NCBI RefSeq assembly: GCF_020520425.1
Contig: NC_079491.1
Span: 32,727,449-32,791,448, forward strand
Reading direction: 5' to 3'
Length of the DNA stretch: 64,000 nucleotides
Source of the DNA: Spinacia oleracea
Taxonomy: Eukaryota > Streptophyta > Magnoliopsida > Caryophyllales > Amaranthaceae
Positions 47,081-59,386 of this stretch are shown in pieces. The notes beneath the pieces are model-generated. The model had not been told where the DNA came from. It did not search any database and saw nothing but the letters and a program-made list of their open reading frames with translations. Each line of letters begins with the position of its first letter. Position 1 is the first letter of the stretch. A program made the position numbers and the translations under genes.

Positions 47081-48929
47081 TTACATATTTGATGAGCTCC
47101 TGAATGATCCAAGAGCCTTAACAAAGCCGGCTCTCAAGATGTACTGGTGGTAGATGGCAGCAATGGCGGCCCCAATCATTGGTCCGACCCAGAAAATCCA
47201 CTACACATTATGATAACAAGTTAGTTAAGGAAGCAAAATGATAACAAGTATAATATATACTTCGTATGTAAGAGCAATATATATATACCTGATCAGCCCA
47301 GGCTTGTTTGCTGTTAAAGATAACAGCGGCTCCAAAACTTCTAGCAGGGTTGATACCGGTGCCAGTAACTGGGATAGTAGCCAAGTGAACCATGAACACG
47401 GCAAATCCAATTGGAAGTGGTGCCAACACCTATAATAATATAATATTAATTAATTTGTTACAAAATCATCAACCATTTTGTATAAAAAATGAATAGAGAA
47501 GAGAAGACTAAGAAACATACAGGAACGTGAGAGTCCCTAGCACTGCGTTTAGGGTCAGTGGCAGAGAAGACGGTGTAGACAAGAACAAATGTGCCAATGA
47601 TTTCAGCAGCCAAACCAGTTCCCTTGCTGTAACCTTGAGATAGAGTGTTGGCACCACCTCCATACTCGTGGTAGTATGCGCTTTGGAAGGCTTTAACCAG
47701 CCCAACACCACAAATGGCTCCTAAGCATTGAGCCACCATGTAAAGAATGGCCCTTACTAGACTTAGTTTTCTCGCCAACAACAACCCAAATGTTACCGCT
47801 GGGTTAATGTGCCCACCTGTTCATTGTTCAATACAACAACCCCATTTGTCATTTTGTCAATTCAACATTGAAACCAGTTCAGTGCTATTATCCCTACTTA
47901 TTCCGCAATTTGGATTATACACTCGGGTGCACAGTGCTCATGGTGCACCATGGAGAACATTTATTGAGTATCTAAACAACATGAAGAATGATTTCAATGT
48001 ACATATACAAATGAAATATTTGCAATATATGTACTATGGATTTGAACTATATGTTCATTTAGTATATGTTCTATGAATATGAATGATATGTTCTTTGCAT
48101 TTGAACTATATGTTCTTTTAAAAATGTGAGCATTGTGCACCCGGGTGTATAAACCATATTTCATTATTTTGGGTTCTAAACTTGATCTTTACCACTATGA
48201 CAAGACGCCATTCAGACATTATTCTGTATGTTCTAAAGTTGGTTATTTATTGAAAATAATGTTCGTGTCACATTATTCAAACCAAGCTTTGACAAATACT
48301 ACTACTCTCAGTACTCTGTATAACATTATTATTCTGATATAGAAATAACTTTTCAGAACAATCAACATCTATCCTATGCATTTACTGAGAATAATGTGTG
48401 GTTTTGGTTAAACCATTTAATTTTTGTATACCAAAAGTCCAAAAGTAAGAGTAATCATCATTACCATACCATATTATCAAATCTTTTCTATCGTGCCAAT
48501 TTATAATAATCAAACTCTGTAATTCTTAATAAACTAATTTGTTCAAGTTACACTATCAACGTGACAACTAATATGAAACACGTAGAGGTTAAAGGATCTG
48601 GAAAGTGATAAAAGGGGAAATTAAGACATACCAGAAATACCAGCAGTACAATAAACAAGGACAAAGATCATGCCACCAAAAGCCCAAGCAATACCAAGAA
48701 TACCAACACCACCACATTGATCAGTAGCATTCTGGCTCTTATGACCAATCACAGTCAATACTGTGATGTACAAAAACAACATTGTTGCAATAAACTCAGC
48801 TATTAAAGCTCTGTAAAATGACCATTTCCCCAACTCTTCTCCATCAAACAAAGGTGATGGTGGAGGGTCTTGATAGTCTTTTGCTAACTCTCTTCTGTGA
48901 TCTCCTCCTACTTCTATGTCCTTTCCCAT
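47081..48929 (-). CDS. Plasma-membrane aquaporin, PIP2 type, four exons
   Basis: Exons (minus): 48929-48632, 47816-47521, 47429-47289, 47200-47081; 284 residues, normal for PIP2. It forms tetrameric water channels in the plasma membrane. Seen: two NPA boxes ([11 protein letters not shown] at about 101-110 and [12 protein letters not shown]), selectivity-filter His in MVHLATI and Arg in NPAR, PIP signature [14 protein letters not shown], and loop [11 protein letters not shown] with the pH-sensing His196. Regulatory serines match spinach SoPIP2;1: Ser118 in RKLS (loop B) and Ser277 in the C-terminal SFRS. The N-terminus carries a diacidic DIE (residues 4-6), an ER-export motif known for PIP2s. 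The short N-terminus and long C-terminal tail favour PIP2 over PIP1. Intron 1 carries a MITE. No defect seen. Confidence 0.95.
47918..48149. mobile_element. MITE in intron 1 of the aquaporin gene
   Basis: A 232-bp element. The left end TACACTCGGGTGCACAGTG and right end (inverted) TACACCCGGGTGCACAATG form about 23-bp TIRs, flanked by TA on both sides (47916-47917, 48150-48151). Inside the left end a second palindrome pairs GGTGCAC with GTGCACC. The interior is rich in GAACATAT/ATATGTTC. The TA TSD fits a Tc1/mariner-type MITE (PIF/Harbinger cannot be excluded, as TTA/TAA also flank). It does not touch splice sites. Confidence 0.75.
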
Positions 48930-49056
48930 TTTCTAAACTTTTAGAAAGAGAAACCACAAATGTTTTAGAGAGAGAAAGAGAAAGAGAAAATCAGGGTAGC
49001 TAGTGAACTCTTAGAACTTAGAAGTGATGGTTTGTCATATGATGGAGGAGGAAGCC

Positions 49057-49064
49057 TATTTATT
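49057..49064 (-). promoter_or_regulatory. Candidate TATA box of the aquaporin gene
   Basis: The minus strand reads CAATAAATAGGC, about 130 bp upstream of the ATG. A CT-rich leader tract (minus TCTCTCTTTCTC, about 48968-48990) lies between, a common feature of plant 5' UTRs. Confidence 0.5.
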
Positions 49065-49395
49065 GTTGGAGTTTGAAAATAGGTTTAATTCCTTTTTTTT
49101 TTAGTTAATTAAAAAGTTTACTAATTTTTGCCGCCCCATTTTAGTTTCTTTTTATATTTTAATTTTCTTTTGAAAAGTTATCTTCTCTTGAATTTGTTGG
49201 TGGTTTACTTAAAATTTATAGTGGGACCCACCTCTTTCTACCCCTTTCTTGATCATTCACCATACAATAATACTTCTATTTCTTAATTACAAAATCCCAT
49301 CAGAAGAAAAATAAAAATCAAACAAAAAAAAAAAAAATTTAAAAATAAATTATAGCTTCTTCCAAAGTTAGTAGCGCACTCAAAGTGGGCAGTGT

Positions 49396-49579
49396 AGTAC
49401 CAATTTCCTGTTGGTTCAGTGGTGAATGGTGATTGGGGCTGAACTTGCTAGGGATAACTCGTATTCGATCCCCCGCAATAACAATTGGGAGGGAATTGGA
49501 ATCTATCCACTCAAAACTCGTCCCGAATCCGGATTAGCCCTAAGGGTGAACCGGGTGTTAACACCAAAAAAAAAAAAAA
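49396..49579 (+). mobile_element. tRNA-derived SINE
   Basis: A 184-bp element ending in a 13-A run (49566-49579, after ACACC). It has a box-A-like TGGTTCAGTGG (about 49412-49422) and a box-B-like TATTCGATCCCC (about 49460-49472), the RNA polymerase III promoter pair. A direct repeat CAAAGTGGGCAGTGT (49381-49395) / CAAAGTGGGTAGTGT (49580-49594) flanks it, a 15-bp TSD with one mismatch. It sits about 330 bp upstream of the aquaporin TATA box, pointing away from the gene. Confidence 0.85.
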
Positions 49580-49594
49580 CAAAGTGGGTAGTGT

Positions 49595-50663
49595 CGTCAT
49601 TTTTGCCTTGTATTTGTGGTTTATTAATTCATCCCTATCTTTTTCTATATATTTTCTTGTGGTCTATGTTACATACTCTGTATTTTGGGATCTCCTAGCT
49701 ACAGAATTATATTTTGTTGGAATCTCAATCGAAATAATATCATTATTCCTTGCATGTGATATTAGCCCACTTTGGTCATTTTCATTGAATAGAATCACTT
49801 GATTTTCAAGTGATTGGAAAATTTATTACACATCCATTTTTCTTATTCGTCGTTTTTAGATTATGGATGTAATTTTTTTTGATAGTTTAAGTTATCCAAC
49901 TAAATATTAGTCATTTTAATGAAATAATAGAATAAGAAATATAAAATATGCTCATGATTCGAATCTATTACCAATTGTATGCATGTCCCCAACTTTAATC
50001 AGTAGGCAAAAGTCGAGGAAGTATAAATCAATATTTGATATGTCTTTCAAGATACATGTTATTGGAAGATGTACCCCAAAGCTTGGATTATTCTTGATTT
50101 ACTCAAATGTGGTACTGTTTTTAGAAGAACGGTCAAATGTTGGATTATTTTTTACAAATTGTCCTAAAAAGAGTTATTATATGATATAAAAGAGTAAATA
50201 TTTCTATATGATAGAACTATTTACCATATGATACAAAACAATCAATATTTTTGTGTATATATACATAATTAAATAATTGGATTCTTATAAAAAAAATGGC
50301 ATCAAAAAGTTTTTGTATGACCATTAAAGTATTTGTATTACATATAAGTACAACTATATCAACTTAAGAGTTACTATATGATAATTGTAGTAAGTAGTAA
50401 CTATGTCACATATATTAATAATTATATTGTTAAAATTTACTTTATGACTAGTAGAATAACTATATTACATATAACTACAATTATATCAACGTAAGAGTTA
50501 CTAAATGGGCCGCGCATTTTTTTTAAATCACGTGAACATTACTGGTCCATGTCATCTTTAAATGGTGTAAAATAACTAAAATACTCCGGTCCACACTAAT
50601 AATAGCATGGACCTGGTCCATGCAAGTGAGATTGCTAAACTAAATTCCTAATAAAAAGATAAG
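49595..50663. other. Non-genic AT-rich stretch
   Basis: No gene, RNA gene or bounded repeat seen. The words CATATAAGTACAACTATATCAAC and CATATAACTACAATTATATCAAC (about 50341 and 50466) mark an old, imperfect direct duplication of roughly 125 bp spacing. Confidence 0.45.
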
Positions 50664-50665
50664 TA

Positions 50666-51003
50666 CTCCATTCGTTCTTGTTTATTAGTCATTTATGGAA
50701 TATTGAACAATCCATTGAAAATACACATTGCATGTGAATCTCTAAAGAATCTCACCCTGTGGGTAGGAGAGAGAAAAAAATTAAGAAAATATGGGTAGGT
50801 GGAGTGTTTAGTGTTGTTAAATTAGAAAATAAAGAGACCACTTGAATATTTATTTGGGATAAAAAGGGAATTACAATTGTAATACTTCGTATAAGGTTAA
50901 AAGGGGAATAATTGTTGAACAAATAAATAATTATTCTAAAAGGGACTAATAAAAGAAAATATCACAATACAAAAAGAGGACTTATAAACAAAAACGGAGG
51001 GGA
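50666..51003. mobile_element. Stowaway-like MITE
   Basis: About 338 bp, flanked by TA on both sides (50664-50665, 51004-51005). The left end CTCCATTCGTTCTTGTTTAT and the inverted right end TCCCCTCCGTTTTTGTTTAT match the Stowaway CTCCCTCCGT pattern with several changes. No coding capacity. Confidence 0.75.
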
Positions 51004-51005
51004 TA

Positions 51006-53087
51006 GGATAATGTGGCGAAGTAGCTTGATTTAATTTGGTTGGAGAAAAAAGTGGAGTATGAGATGAGTCTTGAATGAGTCTTGGATTTCAAAATTGTAG
51101 GAAATAATACCGTAAAATCCGAAAATGATAATAAAATGTGGGCCGAATATTTGATGTATGTAAAGCTACGACGTGTTATAAAACACTGTCTTAGAAGCAA
51201 AATTCGCCCCTACTATGGTGCAATCGGAAACGGCGATGCCCCCAAGATTTTACACAGCGTTCCTCCGAAATGTGCACTCAACTAAGGAGGAATTTGAACT
51301 CATAATAATGCTCACAATGTAGGTGAAGAGAAGAGAAGAGAAGAGAGAGTTAGAATTTTCGGTGTAAAGAAACTGATTATAAAGCAACCATTATTTTGAA
51401 ACCAAAAATCAGATTTTAATGAGGCAATCAAAACGTTTGAAAACCGAAAATCAGAATTCAATTGGGTAATCAAAACATAGGCAAGAAGCAAGGAACCGTT
51501 ATGCATAAATCAAGCGGCAATTACGATTTTGTCATTAAGATTGTGGAGTGAGCTATGTAACTGAGGCACCACCACACTGCGCACGTGCTACAAATCGGCC
51601 GGATGGTAATAGCGGCACGCTTGGGGATGCCCCTTCTAGTCCAAATCACTAAAGGGACATACGGACTACATCCAATTTAGTACAATACACAATCCAGATG
51701 AACTTGATAGATACTAGAGGACTATGGTTGGCGGAATAGTGTTTGTTTGGAGCATCAATAAATTAAAGAGGATGTCCTAATCACATGAAGTTTGTGAATT
51801 GTGAGGCACCGCCCCAATCACATAGCTGATAGCACCACAACAACACCGCCCATTCCCAAAGCCAATTTAGCCTAGCTTTCTCCTTTTTATTCTTTCTAAC
51901 CACTCTTTTTCAGCCACGTTTCTTGTGGGCTCTCACCATTCCTCACTTCTAATCATTTTGTCCTAAACATAAATTTGTATGGGATAATTAGACTTTAAAC
52001 GATATGTCTAACTACTCTATAGTGGAAAGAGTAAACAACATATTACATTCAATGACATGGGATGGAATGGAATTGTGTACGGAGTTGCGTTGTCTTACCC
52101 ATTACAAGTCTCTATTTATAATCAGCCTTTTTACTGGAAATTAAATTAGTTGAACTAATCAGAGTCTGATTCTAAGTTAGTTTATAATATTGAATCATCG
52201 AGAATCTTTACTATACAACCGTTATTAGAACCGTTTTTCAATTTCTCAATGTTCAAACACCTTCACTTTGAAACAACTTTTGTTGTGCCAGAGACGAGGT
52301 ATGTTAGAATTGGTTATTAATAGAAAATAATATCGTCATCTAGCTTAGAGTCCCGTTCGAATATTAATCTAGTAATTTGAGTAGAAATTAAATGATACTG
52401 TTGATCTAATATTGAATACTCCTAAGTATATTAAAATTGTGAATAATCTAATTCGGGTAACTTGAAGGGATAAGTTAAACAAATCTGTAATATGATTAAG
52501 CATATGATTAGTGAAATCCACATCATGATTACAGCTCTAGTTGCTATTTGTTAAGTGGTTACAATTACGCCACGTAATGATAAAGTGATGATAATTGGAA
52601 GAGAATATTAATTTGTTTTTATTGGACGGCAATGGCAAGCCTAGAAGTTTATGGTAGCCCTCGTTTATTTTGTGTTGCAACTACAATAGATGCCAATCAC
52701 AAGCAAAATTGATTCACTGTGTATTAGATTGCCAAGATCCCGGGAGAAGGGGGTTGTTCTTGGGAGTGTACGTTCGATTTTCACGTGTTTGAGTTGGAAG
52801 ATTCACATATCTAATGAATGATCTAGAATTTGATCTCAATTCGACTCATTTTTTTTGGCGCGTTTAGAACATCTTTAACGGTAAACTATAAGGTTATAAA
52901 TGTAATGATACGACTTATCCTAATACGGGTAACCGAGACATATATAATACTCCGTAATTAATATTGTACAATATGTAGTACAATTACGTATATCATAACT
53001 TTATTAATCTTTTGAAAACTTGCAAAATCATTTGTACTTCGTATTACTTTTTATTTTTTAACAATCTTTTGTTACTCAAAATATTTT
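51006..53087. other. Non-genic stretch
   Basis: No gene recognised. A GAAGA microsatellite lies at about 51325-51350. Two short phrases repeat near 51404-51470 (AAATCAGATTTTAATGAGGCAATCAAAACG and AAATCAGAATTCAATTGGGTAATCAAAAC). Confidence 0.45.
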
Positions 53088-53935
53088 ACAAAAGATGGTA
53101 AAGCAGGTTGGTTGAAGTGGAAAAGTGTCACAAGGTTCCTATGTGATCCAGGCTTGCCCCAAAGATTGAAGGAAAAATTTTACCGCACGACAATTCGACC
53201 GACGTTGTTATACGGCACGGAATGTTGGGCAGTGAAACATTGTCATGTGCATAAGATGAATGTGGCGGGGATGCGCATGTTACGTTGGATGTGTGGGCAT
53301 ACAAGAAAGGATCGTTTGAGTAATGAGATTGTTAGGAAGAAAGTATGGGTTGCACCGATTGAGTTTAAGATGATGGAAAATCGTTTAAGATGGTTTAGGC
53401 ATGTAAGCATAAGATCAAGTGATGTCCCGGTTAGGAGGCTAGAAGGTGGCAAAGTTATAGGATTGCAAGGGGTAGGGGAATACCTAAGAAAACTTGGAGG
53501 AATGTGAGTGAACACGATATTAGCTTTCTTGAGATTGAGGAAAATATGGCGTTGGATAGGACAGAGTGGAGGGAGAGTATATATTGATGACTTCATTTAA
53601 CTTATACAACTTCCATTTTGACTCTTCTTACTTTTACTTTTACTTATTTGTTTATGTTTACGTATCGATATATATTTTCTAAATATTAATTTTTTTTAAT
53701 TTTTACTTGCACACGATTTGAAATGCAAAGTAATGATTAGAGGAGTAAAAGTCAACCATGATGCGATATTCCCGGAACGGAGAAAGTATATATAATACAT
53801 ATAACTTCCCGGTCCTTTCTGGTTTGATTGGTGATAATGACGATCTTTTACGACGATTCATGTTAGCCGACCCTAAAACATTTTGGACTAAGGCTTTGTT
53901 GTTGTTGTTATTGTTATTGTTGTTATTGTATAGTA
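53088..53935 (+). mobile_element. 3' end of an RTE-type LINE
   Basis: A 131-codon frame (53112-53507) is the C-terminal part of a LINE reverse transcriptase: FYRTTIRPTLLYGTECWAVK, MRMLRWMCGHTRKDRLSNE and ENRLRWFRHV. After a frameshift near 53490 it continues KTWRNVSEHD.. to a stop at about 53585. Downstream, GTTAGCCGACCCTAAAACA, GGACTAAGGCTTTG and a TTG/TTA microsatellite (53897-53932) match the 3' terminus typical of plant RTE LINEs. The 5' part is absent. A 150-bp AT-rich segment interrupts the 3' UTR. Confidence 0.75.
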
Positions 53936-53961
53936 AAATAATTTATTTTAATACCCGTGCT

Positions 53962-55263
53962 TAGACCCGGCAAACGGCAAACGAGTCGTTTGGATCGGAT
54001 ACGGGTCGGGTCTATACGGGTCGAGTCATTTCGGGTTATTTTTTCCGGGTCGGTTTCGGGTATGGAGTTTGGGTTTCGGGTCACTTCGGTTTTTTATAAT
54101 CGGGTCGGGTCTGGTTCGGGTCAAAATTTCGGGTCAATATCGAATCGGGTCAATATCGGATCGGGTCGTATCAGATCGGTTCATATCGGATCGGGTTTTT
54201 CGGGTTATATCGGGTTATATCGGGTTTTTCGTGTTGGAACAGATTTTCTGGGTTTCGAGTTTTGATCATGTTATTTCTCTTTAGTTTTGGTGGTCAAATA
54301 TTATTACTTCGTATTATTATTTATAATGTTATTATTATTACAAAAAAAACCCTTAAGAGTATACAGTTCGAAGTTTAATAGTTTATGGTATGAGGGTTAT
54401 AGTAACATACTCCGAACACGAGACTAGTTTTGCTATTAATTTATGATCGAGAAAACTAGACTTGAGACATGTACAAATATTATACTCCCTAATTACTCTA
54501 GTATAACTTTTGGACATAATATTTTGATTTAAGCTAGTCAGAATAGAACATTGCCTATGACTTTGGCCATTTGCTTAGTTACTTATCAATTTTTATCTGA
54601 TAAGTTATATTCCATGTCAAAATGAAAGTCTTGAATTTTTGAAAATATGATTTTTAAATCTATTTTACTATGTGCTAATGTTGGTTTCATTTCCATTATT
54701 TTCTTATCATTTGTTAAATAATCTTATTTATATGAGCCAAAAAGAAGATAAGAATTACGAAACTAACATATCATTATTCTATGTTTTTTCACATTGACAC
54801 TATATTAATATTGAAACATTTTCCCTATAACACAAAAGAGTACTACGTATAAATTAATAAAAGGAAAATTAAATAATTATAATAAATTAAATAATTATGA
54901 TATGAAAAGCTAAAAAGAACTTATATTTAAACTAATTGGTAAATTTTAGTTGTTTTCGGTTCGGGTCAGTTTTAGATTTTCGGTTCGGATCGGTTCGGAT
55001 CGGTTCGGGTTGATTTAAAATTTACAGTTATTTTAGGTTCGGGTTAATTCGGTTTCGGGTGAAGATCGGTTCGGGTACTTCGGTTCGGGTCGTTCGGGTA
55101 TCGGGTCATTTCAGGTCAAATCTCTTTCGGGTCGGTTTCGGTTTCGGATCGGGTCTATTCGGTTTTTGGGTTAATTTCGGGTCGTTGCTTCGGATCAATT
55201 TCGGGTCACAAATCGGGTTAATCGGGTCGGTTTTTCGATTCCGAGTCAGTTTTGCCAGGTCTA
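53962..55263. mobile_element. hAT-like CGGGT-rich element, large copy
   Basis: The ends are TAGACCCGGCAAACGG and (inverted) TAGACCTGGCAAAACTG, flanked by CCCGTGCT and CCCTTGCT, an 8-bp TSD with one mismatch as expected for hAT. Two CGGGT/TCGGGT-dense blocks (53964-54260 and 54955-55255) are both G-rich on the plus strand, with an AT-rich core between. No transposase. Same type as 2955-3445. Confidence 0.6.
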
Positions 55264-55351
55264 CCCTTGCTACACGGGATCTAATCTAATTTGGGTATAT
55301 AATGATCATGAGTAAATCAGTAATCGTTGTTACAAAGCGCAAATTTTTGGC

Positions 55352-56994
55352 TATACCCGGGTACAGCCAAAGCTGGCTATACCCCATCCAAAATGATGTC
55401 GTTTTGTGTTGTTTAAAATGAACATTAATATACTGGTACAAAAATGAACATTTACTATTTCGGAAATGAACATTTATTTATTTATTTGAAATGAACATTT
55501 ACTATTTTGGAAATGAACATTTATTTATTTATTTGGAAATAAACTACAAAAATGAACATTTACTATTTCGGAAATGAACATTTATTTATTTATTTAGAAT
55601 GAACATTTACTATTTTGGAAATGAACATTTATTTATTTATTTGGAAATAAACAATATAGGCGATTGTAAAAACATAAAAGACCAATGAAGTGAACAATTT
55701 CATTATAAAACATTAACCATATATTTATTGTGAACAAACAAATAAACAAGAAAGAACAAATAATTCAACAAAAAAGAACATAAAATATAAAAAAGAACAT
55801 AAAATTCCAGAAAAAAGAACAAACAATACAACAATTATGAACAATTGTATGATGAAATTTAAAGCCAACATGAAAGAACAAACAATAAAACAAGAAAGAA
55901 CAAATACTGATACAAAAATGAACATTTACTATTTCAGAAATGAACATTTATTTATTTATTTGGAATGAACATTTACTATTTTGGAAATGAACATTTATTT
56001 ATTTATTTGGAAATAAACTACAAAAATGAACATTTACTATTTCGGAAATATAATGAACATTTATTTATTTATTTGGAATGAACATTTACTATTTTTGGAA
56101 ATGAACATTTATTTATTTATTTGGAAATAAACAATATAGGAGCTTGTAAAAACATAAAAGACCAATGAAGTGAACAATTTCATTATGAACATCAACCATA
56201 TATTTATTGTGAACAAACAAATAAACAAAAAAGAACAAATAATTCAACAAAAAAGAACAAACAATATAAAAAAGAACATAAATTTCCAGAAAAAAGAACA
56301 AACAATACAACAATTATGAACAATTTTATGATGAATTTTAAAGCCAACATGAAAGAACAAACAATACAACAAGAAAGAACAAACAATAAAGCAGATAATT
56401 ATTATGAACAAACAAATAAACAAGAAAGAACAAATAATTCAACAAAAAAAAACAAACAATATAAAAAAGAACATAAAATTCCAGAAAAAAGAACAAACAA
56501 TACAACAATTATGAACAATTTTATGATGAATTTTAAAGCCAACATGAAAGAACAAACAATACAACAATAAGTTTGATGAACGAATTTAAAAAACAACAAG
56601 AAAGAACAAACAGTACAACAAGAAAGAACAAACAATACAAAAAGAAAGAATAAAAGATTAATGAAGAGTTTAATTATGAACATTAACCATATGATTATTA
56701 TAAACAAACAAATAAACAAGAAAGAACAAACAATATAAAAAAGAACATAAAATTCCAGAAGAAAGAACAAAAAATACAACAACTATGAAAATTTGATGAT
56801 GAATTTAAAAAATAACATGAAAGAACAAACAGTACAACAAGAAAGAACAAACAGTACAACAAGAAAGAACAAACAGTACAATAAGAATGAACAAACAGTA
56901 CAATAAAAAAGAACAAACAGTCGACAAGAATGAACAAACAATATGAGCGCGTCGTTTTTGGGGTACAGCCAGAGCTGGCTGTACCCGGGTACAA
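55352..56994. mobile_element. GAACA-rich element with compound palindromic ends
   Basis: Left end TATACCCGGGTACAGCC followed by AAAGCTGGCTATACCCC; right end (inverted) TGTACCCGGGTACAGCC followed by AGCTCTGGCTGTACCCC. Each end therefore holds a CCCGGG palindrome plus a second hairpin, and the two ends are inverted repeats of about 34 bp. The interior is simple: units AAATGAACATTTATTTATTTATTTGG and AACAAGAAAGAACAAACAGT in higher-order copies (spacing about 480 bp between 55729 and 56207). No TSD found. Long frames on the minus strand are low-complexity Phe/Leu/Cys translations. Confidence 0.6.
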
Positions 56995-57559
56995 CAGTTA
57001 GCGATATATTACAAAGTGTTCGCATCATCCAACAATTGGCGTTTAGTTGGGGTTTGGGCTTAATGGAATTTGGGCCACCATTAAACCCAACAGATGGACC
57101 CAGAAAAAAATGGATGTTGTTAATCAATTGGAAAAGAGTGATTGGTCTAATAATTTCCAAACAATTTTTGAAAGAATAGGTCTAACAAATTTAGGAATCT
57201 TAACTCGGCTAAGGCTTTGTTCTCTCCGCTTCTTATTGGTTATTCGATCATATAAAAAAAAACATCAATTACAGAAAATAATTAAGACCAAAACTAGAAA
57301 AATCAAATCAGACTAGGTGAAAAGAACAAAGTCTTAATATGATTCTACAATTTAACTCATCATATTCAAATATATGGACAAAGAAATAGCCTTGGTTTTA
57401 CTATGATAATAGTACAACGGATTGTACCTCGAAAATTACACGGTGCTGTTAAACCTGAAATATTTTTGCATTATATTATGTATATCTTGGATATTGGCAA
57501 ACCGGCTATTACGAAAGCGTGGACTCCTAGCTTTAACTTTCATGATCGAGAATATTTAA
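56995..57559. other. Non-genic stretch
   Basis: No gene seen. It adjoins the CACTA fragment at 57560. Confidence 0.4.
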
Positions 57560-57790
57560 CACTACAAGAAATTGTACCATTAACGACGGGAAATCCCGTC
57601 GCTAAAGGCCAACAATCGTTGATTAGTGATGGGATTTCTTGTCGTGAGCCCGTTATAAAAGGGGGCGGTCATTAATGGAAAATCGTGTCGTTAATCCGTC
57701 GTAAAAGACATTTACGACGGTTGTTCCCGTCTTTGTTTGGTTGTTAGCCCGTCGAAAAAGATTTTTACGACGGGATTTTTGACCAGTCTA
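57560..57790 (+). mobile_element. CACTA transposon end fragment
   Basis: It begins CACTACAAGAAATTGTACC, the standard plant CACTA terminus. Subterminal repeats of CGACGGG/CCCGTCG follow (57580-57780), including the hairpin GACGGGAAATCCCGTC. The opposite terminus TTCTTGTAGTG is not found nearby, so this is one end only. Confidence 0.75.
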
Positions 57791-57857
57791 TTAAGTTGTC
57801 ATTAAAGATACAAATTATTGTAGAGGAAGGTAATTTCTCTATATGTTTATTTTTATA

Positions 57858-59386
57858 GGGGGGTTGTTATTTGACGCCCTACCAATACACAAAAACGCCC
57901 TATTTTACACATCTCTTCCCTGTTTTACCCTTACCCATTTACCATGTTTTTTTACATTTTTTTTCTTATCTCTTCTATATTCTTTTACCATATCTCTAAC
58001 CCTTCCATACAACCCACCACTACTTCACCGGAGCACCACCATGGTTCATGGAGTCCAGTTGTAGTCCGACGAAGTTATGTGCCTTTCACATATATTTTTC
58101 ACCCTCCTTCATCCGGTAAACCGTTTTTCACTCATCTACAACCCCATTACAGTAAGTTATCCCTTTCTCTCTCTTCCCCTGTACAACCCCATTTGGTTCT
58201 TCATAATTTCAATTTAAACTTCTTCAAACTCATCATCTACAATCTCTACATCATCCACAATCTCTACCATGTATAGGAGAACAACCACAATGCCAACCCC
58301 TTTTAAACACTTACTCGTCGGATATAAGCAGTTGACTTACAAGATGAAGATGAAGGTCGTACAACATAAATTGCGCCGAAGTAATGTTCAATTGTGAAAT
58401 TTTGTATGTTCCCGAAAAATAGGGCGAGACTACATCTAAGTGAGTGTAGCCCGTGGGGTAAACTGAATCTGTCTTAGTCTTCCCCACAAGCTAGGCTGAA
58501 TTTGACTTAGTGCATATCACGGGAAGGAGTGAAGGACTCACATAGAATGAGTGCAATCCATAGGTAGGACTGGATTTCGCTTATGGCATATCAGGGGCAT
58601 CTTGAATCCAACCAAAAACAAGCTAGTGCCTAGGGAAAGACTAAGGTTAGTTGAGTATGAACCATTGACTAGACTACATCTAACAGAGTCTTGCCTTAGG
58701 GCAAGACTCGATCATCTCTAGTCTCGTTCTAACACACTCACTCGAACACAGTTCTTCACCATTGCTAATATTCTGGCTTTGACAACCACAATATTCCGGG
58801 GCTAGAACCATACCTACGGGATTTGACAACCACAATATTCCGGTGCCTTCTCCGAAGATTTGATTCCTCTCCAACAACCACGAAAGAACCCTTCTAAATA
58901 TCCAATTTCAAAATTTCAGGATCTTTATTGAATTGAAATACAAAAAACCAAAACAAAAACAAAATTAAACTTTTTAAGAGGAGGGGACGGGACGTCGACG
59001 ACTGATGGGTAGCGTTGGGCTGGAGCGGTGGTCGACGGTGGTGAAAACAACCGGATTATTCCTTAATCGACGGGAAATTGCTTCAATGAAATATATGACA
59101 ATGTTTTTGAGATCTTATTTTGAAGAGGAGAGAACATGAGTAATGAACTGGGAGCTTCAAAGGGCAGCGAAGATGGTAGGCGGCAGGCAAAACGGTGGTG
59201 CCGGAGTATGATTAAGGTGAGGAGGGAGAGTGAAGAGAGGAAAAAAAACTCAAGGTGGAGAGAGAGAGAGTCACTAAAAAGATGAAGGGGAGGTAATTGA
59301 GAAATAGTTTAGTAAGGATACAATGGGAATTTTAATATAAATTAGGGCGTTTTTGATTAATTTTAGGGCGTTAAATAACAATTCAC
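57858..59386. mobile_element. 1.5-kb TIR element, non-autonomous
   Basis: Left GGGGGGTTGTTATTTGACGCC and inverted right GTGAATTGTTATTTAACGCC end blocks are each followed by an AAAAACGCCCTA phrase. An 8-bp repeat TTTTTATA lies outside both ends (57850-57857, 59387-59394). The interior has a CACCAT-rich plus-strand part (57940-58275) and a repeated TTTGACAACCACAATATTCC (58778 and 58820), but no transposase. An 8-bp TSD would suit hAT; the TIR type is also compatible with MULE. Confidence 0.6.

Noticed and set aside
49396-49480. Possible tRNA gene
   Set aside because: Box A and box B are present, but no cloverleaf can be drawn, and the A-tail and TSD show a SINE.
55725-57160. Several minus-strand ORFs rich in Phe, Leu, Cys and Val, resembling membrane proteins
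   Set aside because: They are low-complexity translations of GAACAAACA arrays; frames repeat with the DNA repeats and carry no motif.
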